DNA of 64,000 bases from Sphingobacterium detergens. GTDB taxonomy: Bacteria > Bacteroidota > Bacteroidia > Sphingobacteriales > Sphingobacteriaceae. The stretch is taken from assembly GCF_003610355.1 (NCBI RefSeq), contig NZ_RAPY01000002.1, positions 186,001 to 250,000 on the forward strand, given 5' to 3'. A model generated the notes under the pieces. That model was not told where the DNA came from. It saw only the letters and a program-made list of their open reading frames with translations, and searched no databases. Below, piece after piece: positions 27,413 through 35,538 of the stretch (the stretch's first letter is position 1; every line of letters begins with the position of its first letter). The translations under genes were made by a program, and so were the position numbers.

Positions 27413-27847
27413 ATGAAACGATTAATAAATAAAAGCAAATTTTTGTGTCTGCTTGTCTTGGCCTTAGCCGGTGTAGCTATGTTATGGTCTTGTAATAAAG
27501 ACAAATTGGAGATACAACAAAATTATCCGTTTGAGGTAAAGGTGATGCCTGTTCCTGGAGAGGTTGTCAGTGGACAGACAGTTGAGATCAGGATTGCGAT
27601 TCAACCATCTGGAAACTATAAGGATGCCAAGTATTTTATCCGTTATTTCCAGTTCGATGGACGAGGTTCATTGCGGTATTATAGCGAACCGCCATATTTG
27701 CCCAATGACTTGTATCATCTACCTCAAACTCAATTTCGGCTATATTACACCTCGCAATCCAGTGTATCCCAGTCTTTCGACATTTGGGTCAGTGACAATT
27801 TCGGAAATGAACAACAAGTGAGTTTTCAATTTAATAGTAGTGATTAA
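27413..27847 (+). CDS. traQ: TraQ, DUF3872 lipoprotein
   Basis: A 144-residue lipoprotein with a signal and lipobox (LWSC, Cys near residue 27) and the DUF3872 body (YPFEVKVMPVPGEVVSGQTVEIRI, an immunoglobulin-like strand pattern). It corresponds to TraQ, which ends the tra operon in CTnDOT-like modules. Here a terminator follows immediately. TraP (primase) is not present. Confidence 0.9.
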   Translation: MKRLINKSKFLCLLVLALAGVAMLWSCNKDKLEIQQNYPFEVKVMPVPGEVVSGQTVEIRIAIQPSGNYKDAKYFIRYFQFDGRGSLRYYSEPPYLPNDLYHLPQTQFRLYYTSQSSVSQSFDIWVSDNFGNEQQVSFQFNSSD

Positions 27848-27854
27848 AAGTGAA

Positions 27855-27885
27855 AAAGCCTGCCTTTTGAGGCAGGCTTTTCCTT
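27855..27885 (+). terminator. Terminator of the tra operon
   Basis: AAAGCCTGCC (27855-27864) pairs with GGCAGGCTTT (27871-27880), followed by T-rich sequence, directly after the traQ stop. Confidence 0.9.
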
Positions 27886-27976
27886 TACCTCCTTTGCATT
27901 TTTTAGTATTTTCGTTTCCTGTTGGAAGGGATAATTTTTGTAAATTCATAGAATGACAATTTAAATAGGTTTCATT

Positions 27977-28255
27977 ATGATCGCGTCTTTGGTTTTAGGT
28001 ATAATTGCTTTAGTATCGGGTTTGGGATTACGTTATTGGATAAACCGTAGAAAGTTTTACAGAAGAGGTCCTTCCGGAGCAGAAGGTTTTTCCAGTTATG
28101 AAAAATCAGTTGCTGTTAATATTTTGGAGCGTATAGGGAAATGGGGGGCTTATATCTTGATAATTTTCGGAATTTTATTTCTTTGGAGCTATTCAAGACA
28201 AAAACAGGCCAAAGAAAATAACCTGGATAAGACTGAATTAAAAAACACTAAATAA
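27977..28255 (+). CDS. Small two-pass membrane protein
   Basis: A 92-residue protein with two hydrophobic segments (about 3-22 and 56-74), separated by a basic loop (YWINRRKFYRRGPSG) and followed by a charged tail. It is the first gene after the tra operon terminator. I recognise it only as a type of small protein common near Bacteroidota elements; database labels for such proteins are unreliable. Function unknown. Confidence 0.6.
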   Translation: MIASLVLGIIALVSGLGLRYWINRRKFYRRGPSGAEGFSSYEKSVAVNILERIGKWGAYILIIFGILFLWSYSRQKQAKENNLDKTELKNTK

Positions 28256-28331
28256 AATCCATATTTAGATTCATTTTCTAGATCAAACACCAAGATTACT
28301 GACTTCTTTACCATTTCTTCTAAATCCCCAT

Positions 28332-28502
28332 TTAAAGGCGATCTTTTTCTTCAATAGATAACGTATCAGCTATGTCATTCATCAGCGTTTGATGTTCTTT
28401 CGATTTCCAGCTATCGTTGCCAGCCCAGGTGTCATCGCATTGCGCCAGTTTTTCATAGGCTCTCATCAGCAACTCCTGGAGCTTTGTTATTTCGTATTCC
28501 AT
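28332..28502 (-). CDS. Short hypothetical protein (56 residues)
   Basis: The frame starts MEYEITKLQELLMRAYEKL and ends EEKDRL, is acidic and helical, and is preceded by a good AGGAG ribosome binding site (for this phylum) about 7 nt upstream of the ATG at 28502. It lies alone between the small membrane protein and the PRTRC cassette. Function unknown. Confidence 0.6.
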   Translation of the reverse strand: MEYEITKLQELLMRAYEKLAQCDDTWAGNDSWKSKEHQTLMNDIADTLSIEEKDRL

Positions 28503-28569
28503 ATACTCCTAATAGTTTCAGTCATAAATTAGTATTTAAACAAACCAAGAAATCCATTTTTAATTATGG

Positions 28570-28790
28570 GTTTCTTTGCTACTTTCTTTTTCGGATAACT
28601 CACGAAAGAAAGTAGTTCCCTAAAACAACAAAAGGGATAATGAATATCCCGTCCTAATCAGGCCCGCAACCTGTTTTATAAAATGAAGTGTGATGATGGT
28701 GCGTAGCCTTTTCATTTTGGCAAAGGGGTTGCACCGCTTGATGCAAAAAGACTGCCCCGACCATCGGGAGGGAGTGTCTTTTTGCCGCCC
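28570..28790. terminator. Hairpin-rich intergenic stretch with terminator of the PRTRC operon
   Basis: About 300 bases without a gene (28503-28800) contain three inverted repeats: CTACTTTC...(28579-28593) with its complement (28603-28615); GGGATA/TATCCC near 28637-28653; and a long stem GCAAAAAGAC (28743-28752) with GTCTTTTTGC (28776-28785) around an inner CCCGA/TCGGG. The last lies 15 nt past the ThiF-like gene stop and is a good terminator for that minus-strand operon. Confidence 0.65.
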
Positions 28791-28800
28791 GCCATCCGTC

Positions 28801-29607
28801 TTAGGTAACTTTTATCGGATGGGTACGGAAGTCTTTTAGATTGTGAAAAAAGCCTTTGTATTCGGTCATTCCTTTGCGAAACAAGTTCCATAACAAAGAA
28901 CACCCCATTTGTGTCAGTGATGAATTGATAAACAAATCTTGATGTTCCAATGCTTCTGCAAGCGAACAGCTTGGCGTGTTGTCATCATCTTCGGATTGCT
29001 TCAGCAATTCGCCATACTCATCAGTTACAAAAGGCAGGCTCGCCACTGTTTGATACTTTTCCGAATTAGGTTGTTTTATCTCTCCGATAGTAGATAGAAG
29101 TACTTGTCCTGTGTCCTGGCTGTTACCAAAGTCTAACCAGTATTTCGGCTCGTCTTGGTGGTACCTGCGATATGTTGCTTCTTTCAGAATTTCGGCAACT
29201 CCAAATCTCGCATCTACATTGTCCACGCAAGTAATGGTAATGGTTGCTCTTGCATTTTCGGGCAGCCTTCCAAACTTATCCTTATTAAATTTTAGCGTTT
29301 CTGCTTTCCAGTTTGTACCGATACAACGATTGATACGGTTTATCAAGGCAACGGATTTATACAATCCAGTTTCACATTCAAAAAATCGCTGTCTGCCCAA
29401 ATTGGCACTTGTAATAACATCATCGTCCCAAAGACGTACCTGCAACCCTGCGTGTCCTAACGCAATCAAACTCTCGTTTATCTCCATTAAGGCGGTCAAT
29501 ACTTTTGAACCTGTACCACCTGCTCCGATAAGGTTTACCGAAATAGGATTGGTTGGGCTTATTAGACTATTATCCGTAAAATGAACGGCTGTTTTAACTG
29601 TTTCCAT
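28801..29607 (-). CDS. PRTRC system ThiF-family (E1-like) protein
   Basis: A 268-residue E1/ThiF-type adenylating enzyme. The nucleotide-binding loop is GAGGTGS (residues 28-34), the substrate-adenylate motif is D61-D-D-V-ITSANL-G-R72-Q, and CVDNVDAR matches the TDN region of ThiF/MoeB. C214 in PSCSLAEAL is a good candidate for the thioester cysteine. In PRTRC cassettes this protein is encoded with an E2-like (protein B) and a ubiquitin-like (protein C) partner, so the expected reaction is ATP-driven activation of protein C's terminal Gly. It is the last gene of the minus-strand cassette and its start overlaps the stop of protein B. No substrate is known. Confidence 0.92.
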   Translation of the reverse strand: METVKTAVHFTDNSLISPTNPISVNLIGAGGTGSKVLTALMEINESLIALGHAGLQVRLWDDDVITSANLGRQRFFECETGLYKSVALINRINRCIGTNWKAETLKFNKDKFGRLPENARATITITCVDNVDARFGVAEILKEATYRRYHQDEPKYWLDFGNSQDTGQVLLSTIGEIKQPNSEKYQTVASLPFVTDEYGELLKQSEDDDNTPSCSLAEALEHQDLFINSSLTQMGCSLLWNLFRKGMTEYKGFFHNLKDFRTHPIKVT

Positions 29608-30329
29608 TACAATAGATTTTTAAGGGTTCTGTTATTCTTTTTCAATACTTCTTTTGGAAAAGTTTTATCTGTATCGATAAGGTCTTTCCATACATTTACG
29701 CAATTCCCTTTTATTGGGTTGTGGCTTCCTAATAGGTGGCTGAAATAACTATTGAAAAAGTAGCTTTCCCACGCCTGTATAAATTCCTCAACCGAAGCCG
29801 ATTTTTTGATATCAATAGTTACAGTACCCATGCACACTTTGCCGTCTTCATAGATGTTAAAAAAAGGAGCATAATGTAATGGTGTTTTTTCTGTCGGCCT
29901 TCTCTCTGTAGCAAGGGAAAAGACTGCAAGGGTGTTTTTATTGGCAAACCAAAGCATTGGAGGTACGTCTGCTTTTCCGTTGGGTATGCCCAAACCATTT
30001 ACGAAATACATTTGTCTTTTCTGTGCTTTTGTGTACCATAGCACCGTACCTTTTTCGCTCGGATTGATATGCAGAATGTTGGTAGGTAAAATTCCCTTTG
30101 GCTTCAAAAAGGCTTTGTTCTTTTCTTCATCGGTCTGTAAAGCCTTTGCCAGTAGGTTCGCTTCTTTTACCGTTAATGGGTGGGCATTTATGGGAGTTCC
30201 TCTACTGTCCATATCGAAATGCTCCACGTACATATCGGTGTCCGTTCCTGCGGTTTCATAAAAAACCAAAGCGGATTTCGGATAATATAGTGTTCCGAAA
30301 TTCTCGGTTATGTTAGTTACGTTATTCAT
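29607..30329 (-). CDS. PRTRC system protein B (E2-like)
   Basis: A 240-residue protein matching PRTRC protein B, classed in comparative work with prokaryotic E2-like proteins (Prok-E2_D). It has the start NITENFGTLYYPKSALVFYE, the middle VLWYTKAQKRQMYF and the conserved end VEEFIQAWESYFFNSYFSHL-GSHNPI. C210 (GNCVNVW) is the only cysteine close to a conserved patch and is a candidate active site; that assignment is mine. It overlaps protein F by 4 nt and ThiF by a few bases, so the three are coupled. Confidence 0.88.
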   Translation of the reverse strand: MNNVTNITENFGTLYYPKSALVFYETAGTDTDMYVEHFDMDSRGTPINAHPLTVKEANLLAKALQTDEEKNKAFLKPKGILPTNILHINPSEKGTVLWYTKAQKRQMYFVNGLGIPNGKADVPPMLWFANKNTLAVFSLATERRPTEKTPLHYAPFFNIYEDGKVCMGTVTIDIKKSASVEEFIQAWESYFFNSYFSHLLGSHNPIKGNCVNVWKDLIDTDKTFPKEVLKKNNRTLKNLL

Positions 30330-31498
30330 TTTTCTGTTGTTTTATAGTCATACAATATTGTACATAAATCTTCTAGTAATGCAAAAAGGCGGTTTTCGAA
30401 ATCAAGGTTGCTTTTTGTAATTTCGCATTCGTCAAAAGCTAAACTAATAGTTGGCTCATCCATAACACCATATTCGTTAAACTCATTGTTGATACTGTCT
30501 CTAAGGCACTCATACAGCCAACCTTTGGTTTCAGAAATAAATGAGATGTACTTTTCCATTCCGATTGCATCGTTTTCGTAATCGTCATTGTAAGGGTCTT
30601 CTTCATGAACAGGTGCATTTCTGAAAATGCTTTCAGTTGGATATTTTCTATATAGGTCGAATGCATTACTCGCCATTTTTAAACATTTCTTGTCAAATTT
30701 ATCTTGGCATTTAAAGCGGCTTAAACGTTGTTCAAAAACTGTAAGATTGACACGATTGCGTAACTTTTGCTCGATGCGATCCCCAATATCTTCCGCTATG
30801 TAAAATTCACGATTATATAGTTGTTGTTCTCCCACTTCTTCTTCTTCTTCTTGCTCCAACCATTCTTTATGGGTTTCACATATCCAATATAAATAACTGG
30901 TCGGGTGTCTGTAATATGGTATATCAGCAATGTGATAAAGATAGCCGCACACTGATAGAAGAAGTTCAGCATTCTTTTTACGCTTTGGGTCTTTGAGCAT
31001 TTGATAGAGTGGAACAATGGGAATATAATACAAGGCCGTACCTGTATCATACCTTTCCTCACTCATAAAATAAGTTTTCTTACTATCCTGGACCAATCTA
31101 AAACCATCCCAATTTATATTCGCGCGTTTTACTTTAAATTCCATATCCCACATACCTAATGTAATATTGTAGGGGAACTCAAATTCCTTTGTTGGCATTG
31201 GCTCAATGCTGTAATGCTCGGCAAGTTTGGAAAGGGACTTATAAAAATCCCTCTCCGTTTTCTGACAAGCCTGTACAGACGGTGCTGTTTTCAGTTTAGG
31301 CAGAAACGTACACTTTAGAATACCATTGGTAGCATTCCTATTGGTACGGACTTCTGTCTGTCTTTCTGTACTTCGCTTGCGTCCTTCGGTTTTTGTAGCC
31401 ACTTTGCGAACCCGCCCAATTGTCGATGTAGCTGTTGTTGCCTTTTCTGCTCTGGAGGATTGATAATTCCCGATATGATGTTGCGTTGCATAGTTCAT
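30326..31498 (-). CDS. PRTRC-associated protein (candidate protein F)
   Basis: A 390-residue soluble protein. The first 65 residues are basic and probably disordered. The rest is helical and acidic, with an E-rich patch near 217-225 (EQEEEEEVGEQ). Its place between PRTRC proteins C and B and its size fit protein F, but I recognise no motif. It overlaps protein B by 4 nt. The function is unknown even in known cassettes; a scaffold or target-selection role is possible. Confidence 0.6.
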   Translation of the reverse strand: MNYATQHHIGNYQSSRAEKATTATSTIGRVRKVATKTEGRKRSTERQTEVRTNRNATNGILKCTFLPKLKTAPSVQACQKTERDFYKSLSKLAEHYSIEPMPTKEFEFPYNITLGMWDMEFKVKRANINWDGFRLVQDSKKTYFMSEERYDTGTALYYIPIVPLYQMLKDPKRKKNAELLLSVCGYLYHIADIPYYRHPTSYLYWICETHKEWLEQEEEEEVGEQQLYNREFYIAEDIGDRIEQKLRNRVNLTVFEQRLSRFKCQDKFDKKCLKMASNAFDLYRKYPTESIFRNAPVHEEDPYNDDYENDAIGMEKYISFISETKGWLYECLRDSINNEFNEYGVMDEPTISLAFDECEITKSNLDFENRLFALLEDLCTILYDYKTTEK

Positions 31499-31515
31499 TG
31501 TTTTTGAATTTTAAT

Positions 31516-31734
31516 TTAACCTTTCGTACCCATTACACTCTCAAATTTGTACTCTACTGCATCATCTTTAATCTGTGGGGCAGATACTTTGGAAGTCGTC
31601 AAAATGGGGTACAAATTGGCGTAATAATTCATTACGACTTCCACGCTCCAACGTGGTTCAGGGTCGATCAGTCTGATGTCCTGTCCTTTATCTTTGAGTA
31701 TAAAAACCCGCTCTAATTGTGTTGCTAATAACAT
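31516..31734 (-). CDS. PRTRC system protein C (ubiquitin-like)
   Basis: A 72-residue protein with a beta-grasp-like pattern (RVFILKDKGQDIRLIDP, VEVVMNYYANLYPIL, VEYKFESV) and an exposed C-terminus MGTKG ending in glycine, as in MoaD/ubiquitin-like modifiers that need no trimming. PRTRC protein C is the founding Prok_Ub family member. With ThiF and protein B in the same operon, it makes a minimal Ub-E1-E2-like set. Whether it is conjugated to proteins is not known. Confidence 0.88.
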   Translation of the reverse strand: MLLATQLERVFILKDKGQDIRLIDPEPRWSVEVVMNYYANLYPILTTSKVSAPQIKDDAVEYKFESVMGTKG

Positions 31735-31761
31735 AACGTTTGAATTTTTGGAATTTCATTT

Positions 31762-32364
31762 TTATTCTTCTTCTCCTGTTTCGTGGGCAGAATAGTCGTT
31801 GGTAAATTCTGCTACCTGTTGCGGTTTGGGCGTTTCTTCTTCGATTGCCCCGAAAAGGCTCGGTGTCGCAAACTTTTCCGACAAAGAAATTTTCCGTTTG
31901 CGTATCTCGTCCGCTTTTTCGGGATATTCCGCTGTGTCGGGAACTTTTATCCACGCATCACGAAATTTCCCTTCTTTCTCTAATTCGTCCACCTTCGCCA
32001 TACAGTCTTTATACTTCTTTTCCTTAGTTTCTTTCTCTTTTCTAGCTTTCTCGGTTTTTTCTTTCTCGATGGCAGATTGTTTTTTGACTTCTTCTAGTTG
32101 CTTCAGAAATTTTTCCATATCCACCATTAAGCCCGATACCTTTTTTATAGGTGTGGTGATCTGCTCAAAAAATCCCTCGTCAAATTCTTGGGGCGTAGCA
32201 TTAAATGTCAACGGGGGAATAAGGTTTTTGGCATTATCTCCGCATTGCTCATTGTTGAGCAATACGGTTACAATTAAGTTGCCTTCTATTCCTTTTGAAA
32301 TGTTCAGCCGTAAAACTCCTGTAAAGTCCAACTGCTGTATCTGATTAAAGAAATTCGTGTTCAT
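31762..32364 (-). CDS. PRTRC system protein E
   Basis: A 200-residue protein. The N-terminal half (about 1-85) has the PRTRC E pattern FNQIQQLDFTGVLRLNISKG. The middle (about 90-145) is a strongly charged Lys/Glu coiled coil and the C-terminus is acidic. It is the first recognisable gene of the cassette, 27 nt before protein C. Role unknown; it may be a partner or substrate of the Ub-like conjugation set. Confidence 0.8.
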   Translation of the reverse strand: MNTNFFNQIQQLDFTGVLRLNISKGIEGNLIVTVLLNNEQCGDNAKNLIPPLTFNATPQEFDEGFFEQITTPIKKVSGLMVDMEKFLKQLEEVKKQSAIEKEKTEKARKEKETKEKKYKDCMAKVDELEKEGKFRDAWIKVPDTAEYPEKADEIRKRKISLSEKFATPSLFGAIEEETPKPQQVAEFTNDYSAHETGEEE

Positions 32365-32387
32365 TGTTGTAAAATTTTAAGTGTCGT

Positions 32388-32570
32388 CTAATCGTTTTTA
32401 ATTGCGCTTAATTTTTCAAACATATCTGTCCAATATGCTCTTTGCCTTTTGTCGAACTCGGAAAAACTTTTGTCCTTGTGCCTGTATTCCTTGTATTCTG
32501 CTACCGATTGGATAGCTTTATTAAGGTCTGTGACTTCTATCAGGCATCCGTTTAAATCTGTTATATACAT
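32388..32570 (-). CDS. Small hypothetical protein ahead of PRTRC genes
   Basis: A 60-residue protein (MYITDLNGCLIEVTDLNKAI start) with an aromatic, charged helix (YKEYRHKDKSFSEFDKRQRAY). It lies 23 nt before PRTRC protein E on the same strand with tight spacing, so it is probably in the same operon. I recognise no family. Confidence 0.55.
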   Translation of the reverse strand: MYITDLNGCLIEVTDLNKAIQSVAEYKEYRHKDKSFSEFDKRQRAYWTDMFEKLSAIKND

Positions 32571-32623
32571 TGCCGTTTTTTATTTAATGATTTCAGCTAT
32601 CTTGTCAATTCTGTTGCTCGATG

Positions 32624-32830
32624 TTATGAATGTGGTTTTTCTGCTGTATAAATTCCGCTTTCATAGTAACCTATCAACTGTTCCCAAAGCCGTATTAAGC
32701 TATTCGTATCTATATAAAAATATTCGGTTCGGTTGCAATAAATGATGTAGATAGCTTCATCCTTGTGTTTCGTTTCAAGGCTTTTATTTTTAGCCAGGCT
32801 TTTCGCTTCTTCTATTAATTTTGTTTTCAT
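32624..32830 (-). CDS. Small hypothetical protein
   Basis: A 68-residue soluble protein starting MKTKLIEEAKSLAKNK, lysine-rich at its start, with a central AIYIIYCNRTEYFYIDT strand pair. It sits in the minus-strand run between the DUF932 gene and the PRTRC set. No recognisable domain. Confidence 0.5.
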   Translation of the reverse strand: MKTKLIEEAKSLAKNKSLETKHKDEAIYIIYCNRTEYFYIDTNSLIRLWEQLIGYYESGIYTAEKPHS

Positions 32831-32885
32831 ATTGCTTTCTATATTTCTTTACGATAGATTGAGGCGGCAGAATATTTTTGTGGAT

Positions 32886-33200
32886 TTATGGTTTCTGTTT
32901 GTACAATAAAAAGGAATAACGTTCTGTTATATGCTCAAAATTTTCGGGTATTTCGGGCATTCTGTCCATAAGGTGTTTCCTTAAAAATTTGCCATCATCA
33001 TCAAAGGCAAAGGCCACCTCCAATACGTTAACCTTATTTACTGAAATTAACTCCGCCTTTCGCTTCTTCAGCACCATAAGGATATCCAAATATGCATCTG
33101 TATAAGTCGATCCGGTAGCTACTAAATTATGTGCCTTTCGCTTTTTTCCGTTTTTTGTAATGATTGACAATGTGAAGTGCCATTTATAATAAGTCCTCAT
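32886..33200 (-). CDS. Hypothetical protein, 104 residues
   Basis: A basic, beta-rich small protein (MRTYYKWHFTLSIITKNG start, VLEVAFAFDDDGKFL middle). The ATG at 33200 has the AACAACA-type leader common in this phylum; an upstream TTG at 33224 would add eight residues and is unlikely. It is encoded between the DUF932 gene and small genes of the same strand. Function unknown. Confidence 0.55.
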   Translation of the reverse strand: MRTYYKWHFTLSIITKNGKKRKAHNLVATGSTYTDAYLDILMVLKKRKAELISVNKVNVLEVAFAFDDDGKFLRKHLMDRMPEIPENFEHITERYSFLLYKQKP

Positions 33201-33251
33201 TGTTGTGTTTTTAATATAGGGCAACCGCCGTGAGGCGGCTGCCTGTGGTTA

Positions 33252-34325
33252 TTAATTGAGTTCAAAAACGTCTGCTCCGATTTTTTCAAATGAGGTACAC
33301 AAGTCAAAGGCTTTTTGCGTCTTTAATTGTGCAGTGCCACCCATTACAATACTTTGCAGTTTGGCTTCATCGTCTTTGTAATTCCTTACATTCTGATAGT
33401 AGCCTGTAACGGCATTGTATGCTCCGAACAATGTGCCTTTAGTGGTTTCCATTAGTTGCGTATCGCTAATCATAGCGTATGCAAATGCATCATCTACGGT
33501 GTTTTTAAATACGGTAGAAACTTCATCTTCTGCACCTTTTTTGAGTAGGTCAAACGTTTCTTTATTCGGGCATAGCGCAAGCTGTATCAGTTTCCTAACT
33601 TCGCTGTCCGTTACCCTTACTTTTGTCCAGTTATTGAAAATTTCCTGTAGCTGATTGCTAAGGGTGTTAGCAAGTCCCATTACCTTGTGGGCGTTCTCTA
33701 AACGTTGTTTTGCTCCTGCGGTATGTTTGATACGTACAACATTGCTCATGTTACGGAGGGATGCGTTTAGCGTATTTTGGCAAACGATACGGATAGGTGT
33801 AAACGCTGCCGTTATACTTCCGCTTCCGTCATGGCTTGTTGTCAAGAAAATGTATTTTTCTGTTACATCATCTCCATTACCTACTCGGATATAGTCAGGC
33901 AATTTGGCAGTGATAAAAATTCGTTCCCCGTTGCCCAATGCACCCGCAGTTTCGTATAAGATACCGTCCACATCACCTACAATTGCATCAAAGAAATTAA
34001 ATGCTTCACGGTTTTGTACAATGTGATAATCCTTACCGACCACACCTAGTACAGCATTATTATCGCTGCGTATGTTGGCGAAAAAGTTCGGTACCTCTAA
34101 TTCATTATTACATATCTCTATGCCATTAGCCGTTTAAATAATGCCCGAACCTTTAGTGAAGAGGGGGGATTTTACTACATCGTAATCTAATCCAGCGAAT
34201 TTTATAGCTTCCTCACTGGTTGGGTATTGCTCTACGATTTGCCCCAAACCGTGCCATGCTTTTTGTTGTACGCTAAAAAATGAATAACGTCCTGTTGTCT
34301 TGTTGAAATTCAGATTATGTGCCAT
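33252..34325 (-). pseudogene. DUF932 gene split by an in-frame stop codon
   Basis: Residues 1-63 from ATG 34325 (MAHNLNFNKTTGRYSFFSVQ start) are followed by TAA at 34134-34136. Without any frame change, the reading continues through NNELEVPNFFANIRSDNNAV and DYHIVQNREAFNFF to the stop at 33252, giving a normal DUF932 (phage/plasmid-like, TIGR03299-type) protein of about 357 codons. The lesion is a single stop codon, not a frameshift. The rest of the frame is clean, so the loss is recent, is a sequencing error, or is read through. DUF932 proteins are common beside ssb in mobile elements; their role is unknown. A start at 34043 could give a 263-residue product. Confidence 0.85.
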
Positions 34326-34396
34326 GATATTTAAATTTTGAATTGTTGAAAAATGATAATTATTTGGTGCTAAATGTTCTGAAGAATATTGTTTGA

Positions 34397-34654
34397 TTAT
34401 TCGGAATGTGCTGATTCCATCCATTTCCAGTCTATGCTGTTAATGAGATCGTCCAAGCTGTCGTACCAATTGCTGTCATAGAAATTCCCTATTATTTTTA
34501 CGGCACCCGATCTATCCTTTTGAAGTTGGATTACAATGATTTGTCGCCTACTCTCATTAAGGGTTCCGTTTGGATAAAAAGGCTTTTTAAATGTTATTAT
34601 GCTACCTTTCTTTCTTAGAAACTTTGCCCTTTTCTCTGTTGTGTCGTATTTCAT
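34397..34654 (-). CDS. Hypothetical protein, 85 residues
   Basis: A small soluble protein (MKYDTTEKRAKFLRKKG start, then IIVIQLQKDRSGAVKIIGNFYDS, ending in an acidic ESAHSE tail). It lies between ssb and the broken DUF932 gene on the same strand with short gaps, so it is probably in that operon. No recognised family. Confidence 0.55.
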   Translation of the reverse strand: MKYDTTEKRAKFLRKKGSIITFKKPFYPNGTLNESRRQIIVIQLQKDRSGAVKIIGNFYDSNWYDSLDDLINSIDWKWMESAHSE

Positions 34655-34677
34655 AATTCTTATGTATTTAGTAATTT

Positions 34678-35055
34678 TTAAAATGGGAGGTCTTCTTCTG
34701 TAGTGTTACCCTCAACTTCTGTAGTATCCTGTACGGTTTCTACTTTTCTTCCACCTGCTAGCGGCTTTATATCGGAGGTATGGAAGTTCAAACCTGCCTG
34801 TGCTTCCCCTTCTTTGTTTAACCATGCCCTGACGCTTACCCTTCCAGTTAGTTCTACTAGCATTCCCTTTTTAAGTATCTTCAATACATTGGGAGTTCTC
34901 CAAAAGGAGCAATTGAAATAGGCAGTCTGATCTACCCATTCGCCTCGTTTATTTTTGTAGCTGTCATTTACTGCTACTGAAAAATTTACTACCTGCTTAC
35001 CGTTGATGGTTGTCCGTACTTCGGCATTTCTTGTTAGCCTTCCTGTGATGTTCAT
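34678..35055 (-). CDS. ssb: Single-stranded DNA-binding protein
   Basis: A 125-residue OB-fold SSB starting MNITGRLTRNAEVRTTINGKQV, with FSVAVNDSY, the aromatic WVDQTAYFNCSFW segment and a C-terminal acidic tail EEDLPF, the tip used to recruit replication proteins. The ATG at 35055 is the canonical start; a longer frame from 35160 adds a low-complexity sequence and is unlikely. It is the first gene of the minus-strand run and would coat the transferred strand or the replicating circle. The large inverted repeat at 35176-35368 lies directly upstream. Confidence 0.93.
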   Translation of the reverse strand: MNITGRLTRNAEVRTTINGKQVVNFSVAVNDSYKNKRGEWVDQTAYFNCSFWRTPNVLKILKKGMLVELTGRVSVRAWLNKEGEAQAGLNFHTSDIKPLAGGRKVETVQDTTEVEGNTTEEDLPF

Positions 35056-35175
35056 GATTTCTATTTTTTTGATTTTGATTTGAATTATTCGGCAATGAGA
35101 GGAGGAGCTGTTTTGTTTCACTTTTCCGTTTCCGTTGTTATATGTTCTCGTTGCTGACATTTTTTTTATTCGTCT

Positions 35176-35368
35176 AAAGAGCCGGAGTATGCTATGTTTC
35201 GTTTCACGAGCAGAAAAAGGTTAGTGTTTAGGCGACACAAGGTTTTGGAAAATAAATACTACCCAAAGGGTGGAGATTTTTTTTCAAACTTGCATGACCT
35301 TGTGGCGACTTTAAGAACACGGAAATACCTTTGCTCTTGAAATGGAACAATAGGCATACTGGCTCTTT
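35176..35368. ncRNA. Large imperfect inverted repeat, candidate structured RNA or replication origin
   Basis: The outer arm AAAGAGCCGGAGTATGC (35176-35192) pairs with GCATACTGGCTCTTT (35354-35368) with a two-base bulge. The next segment (35196-35213, GTTTCGTTTCACGAGCA) pairs with 35332-35348 (TGCTCTTGAAATGGAAC), largely through Watson-Crick and G-U pairs. Inner ACAAGGT (about 35237-35243) pairs with ACCTTGT (35297-35303), and a CCC-AAA-GGG hairpin sits near the apex. The region has no gene and lies between ssb (minus) and the excisionase-like gene (plus). Pairing that survives in an imperfect form suggests selection for structure, as RNA or as single-stranded DNA. The strand is not determined. 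Confidence 0.6.
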
Positions 35369-35538
35369 TGAATAAAAAAAATGTGGAAGTATCGAGGACT
35401 TAACAGAAATGGAAAAGCCGGAATGCCAACGGCAGCCAAACTATTCCGTAGATAGGCTTATAGTTACAAAGCGTTTACTAAGTTCTTAAATTTAACCAGT
35501 GGAATAAATCAGATATAGATTAGTAAATCAAAAAAGTA

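Noticed and set aside
29111..29584. 157-codon plus-strand frame opposite the ThiF-like gene
   Set aside because: Shadow of an E1-like gene with intact motifs on the minus strand.
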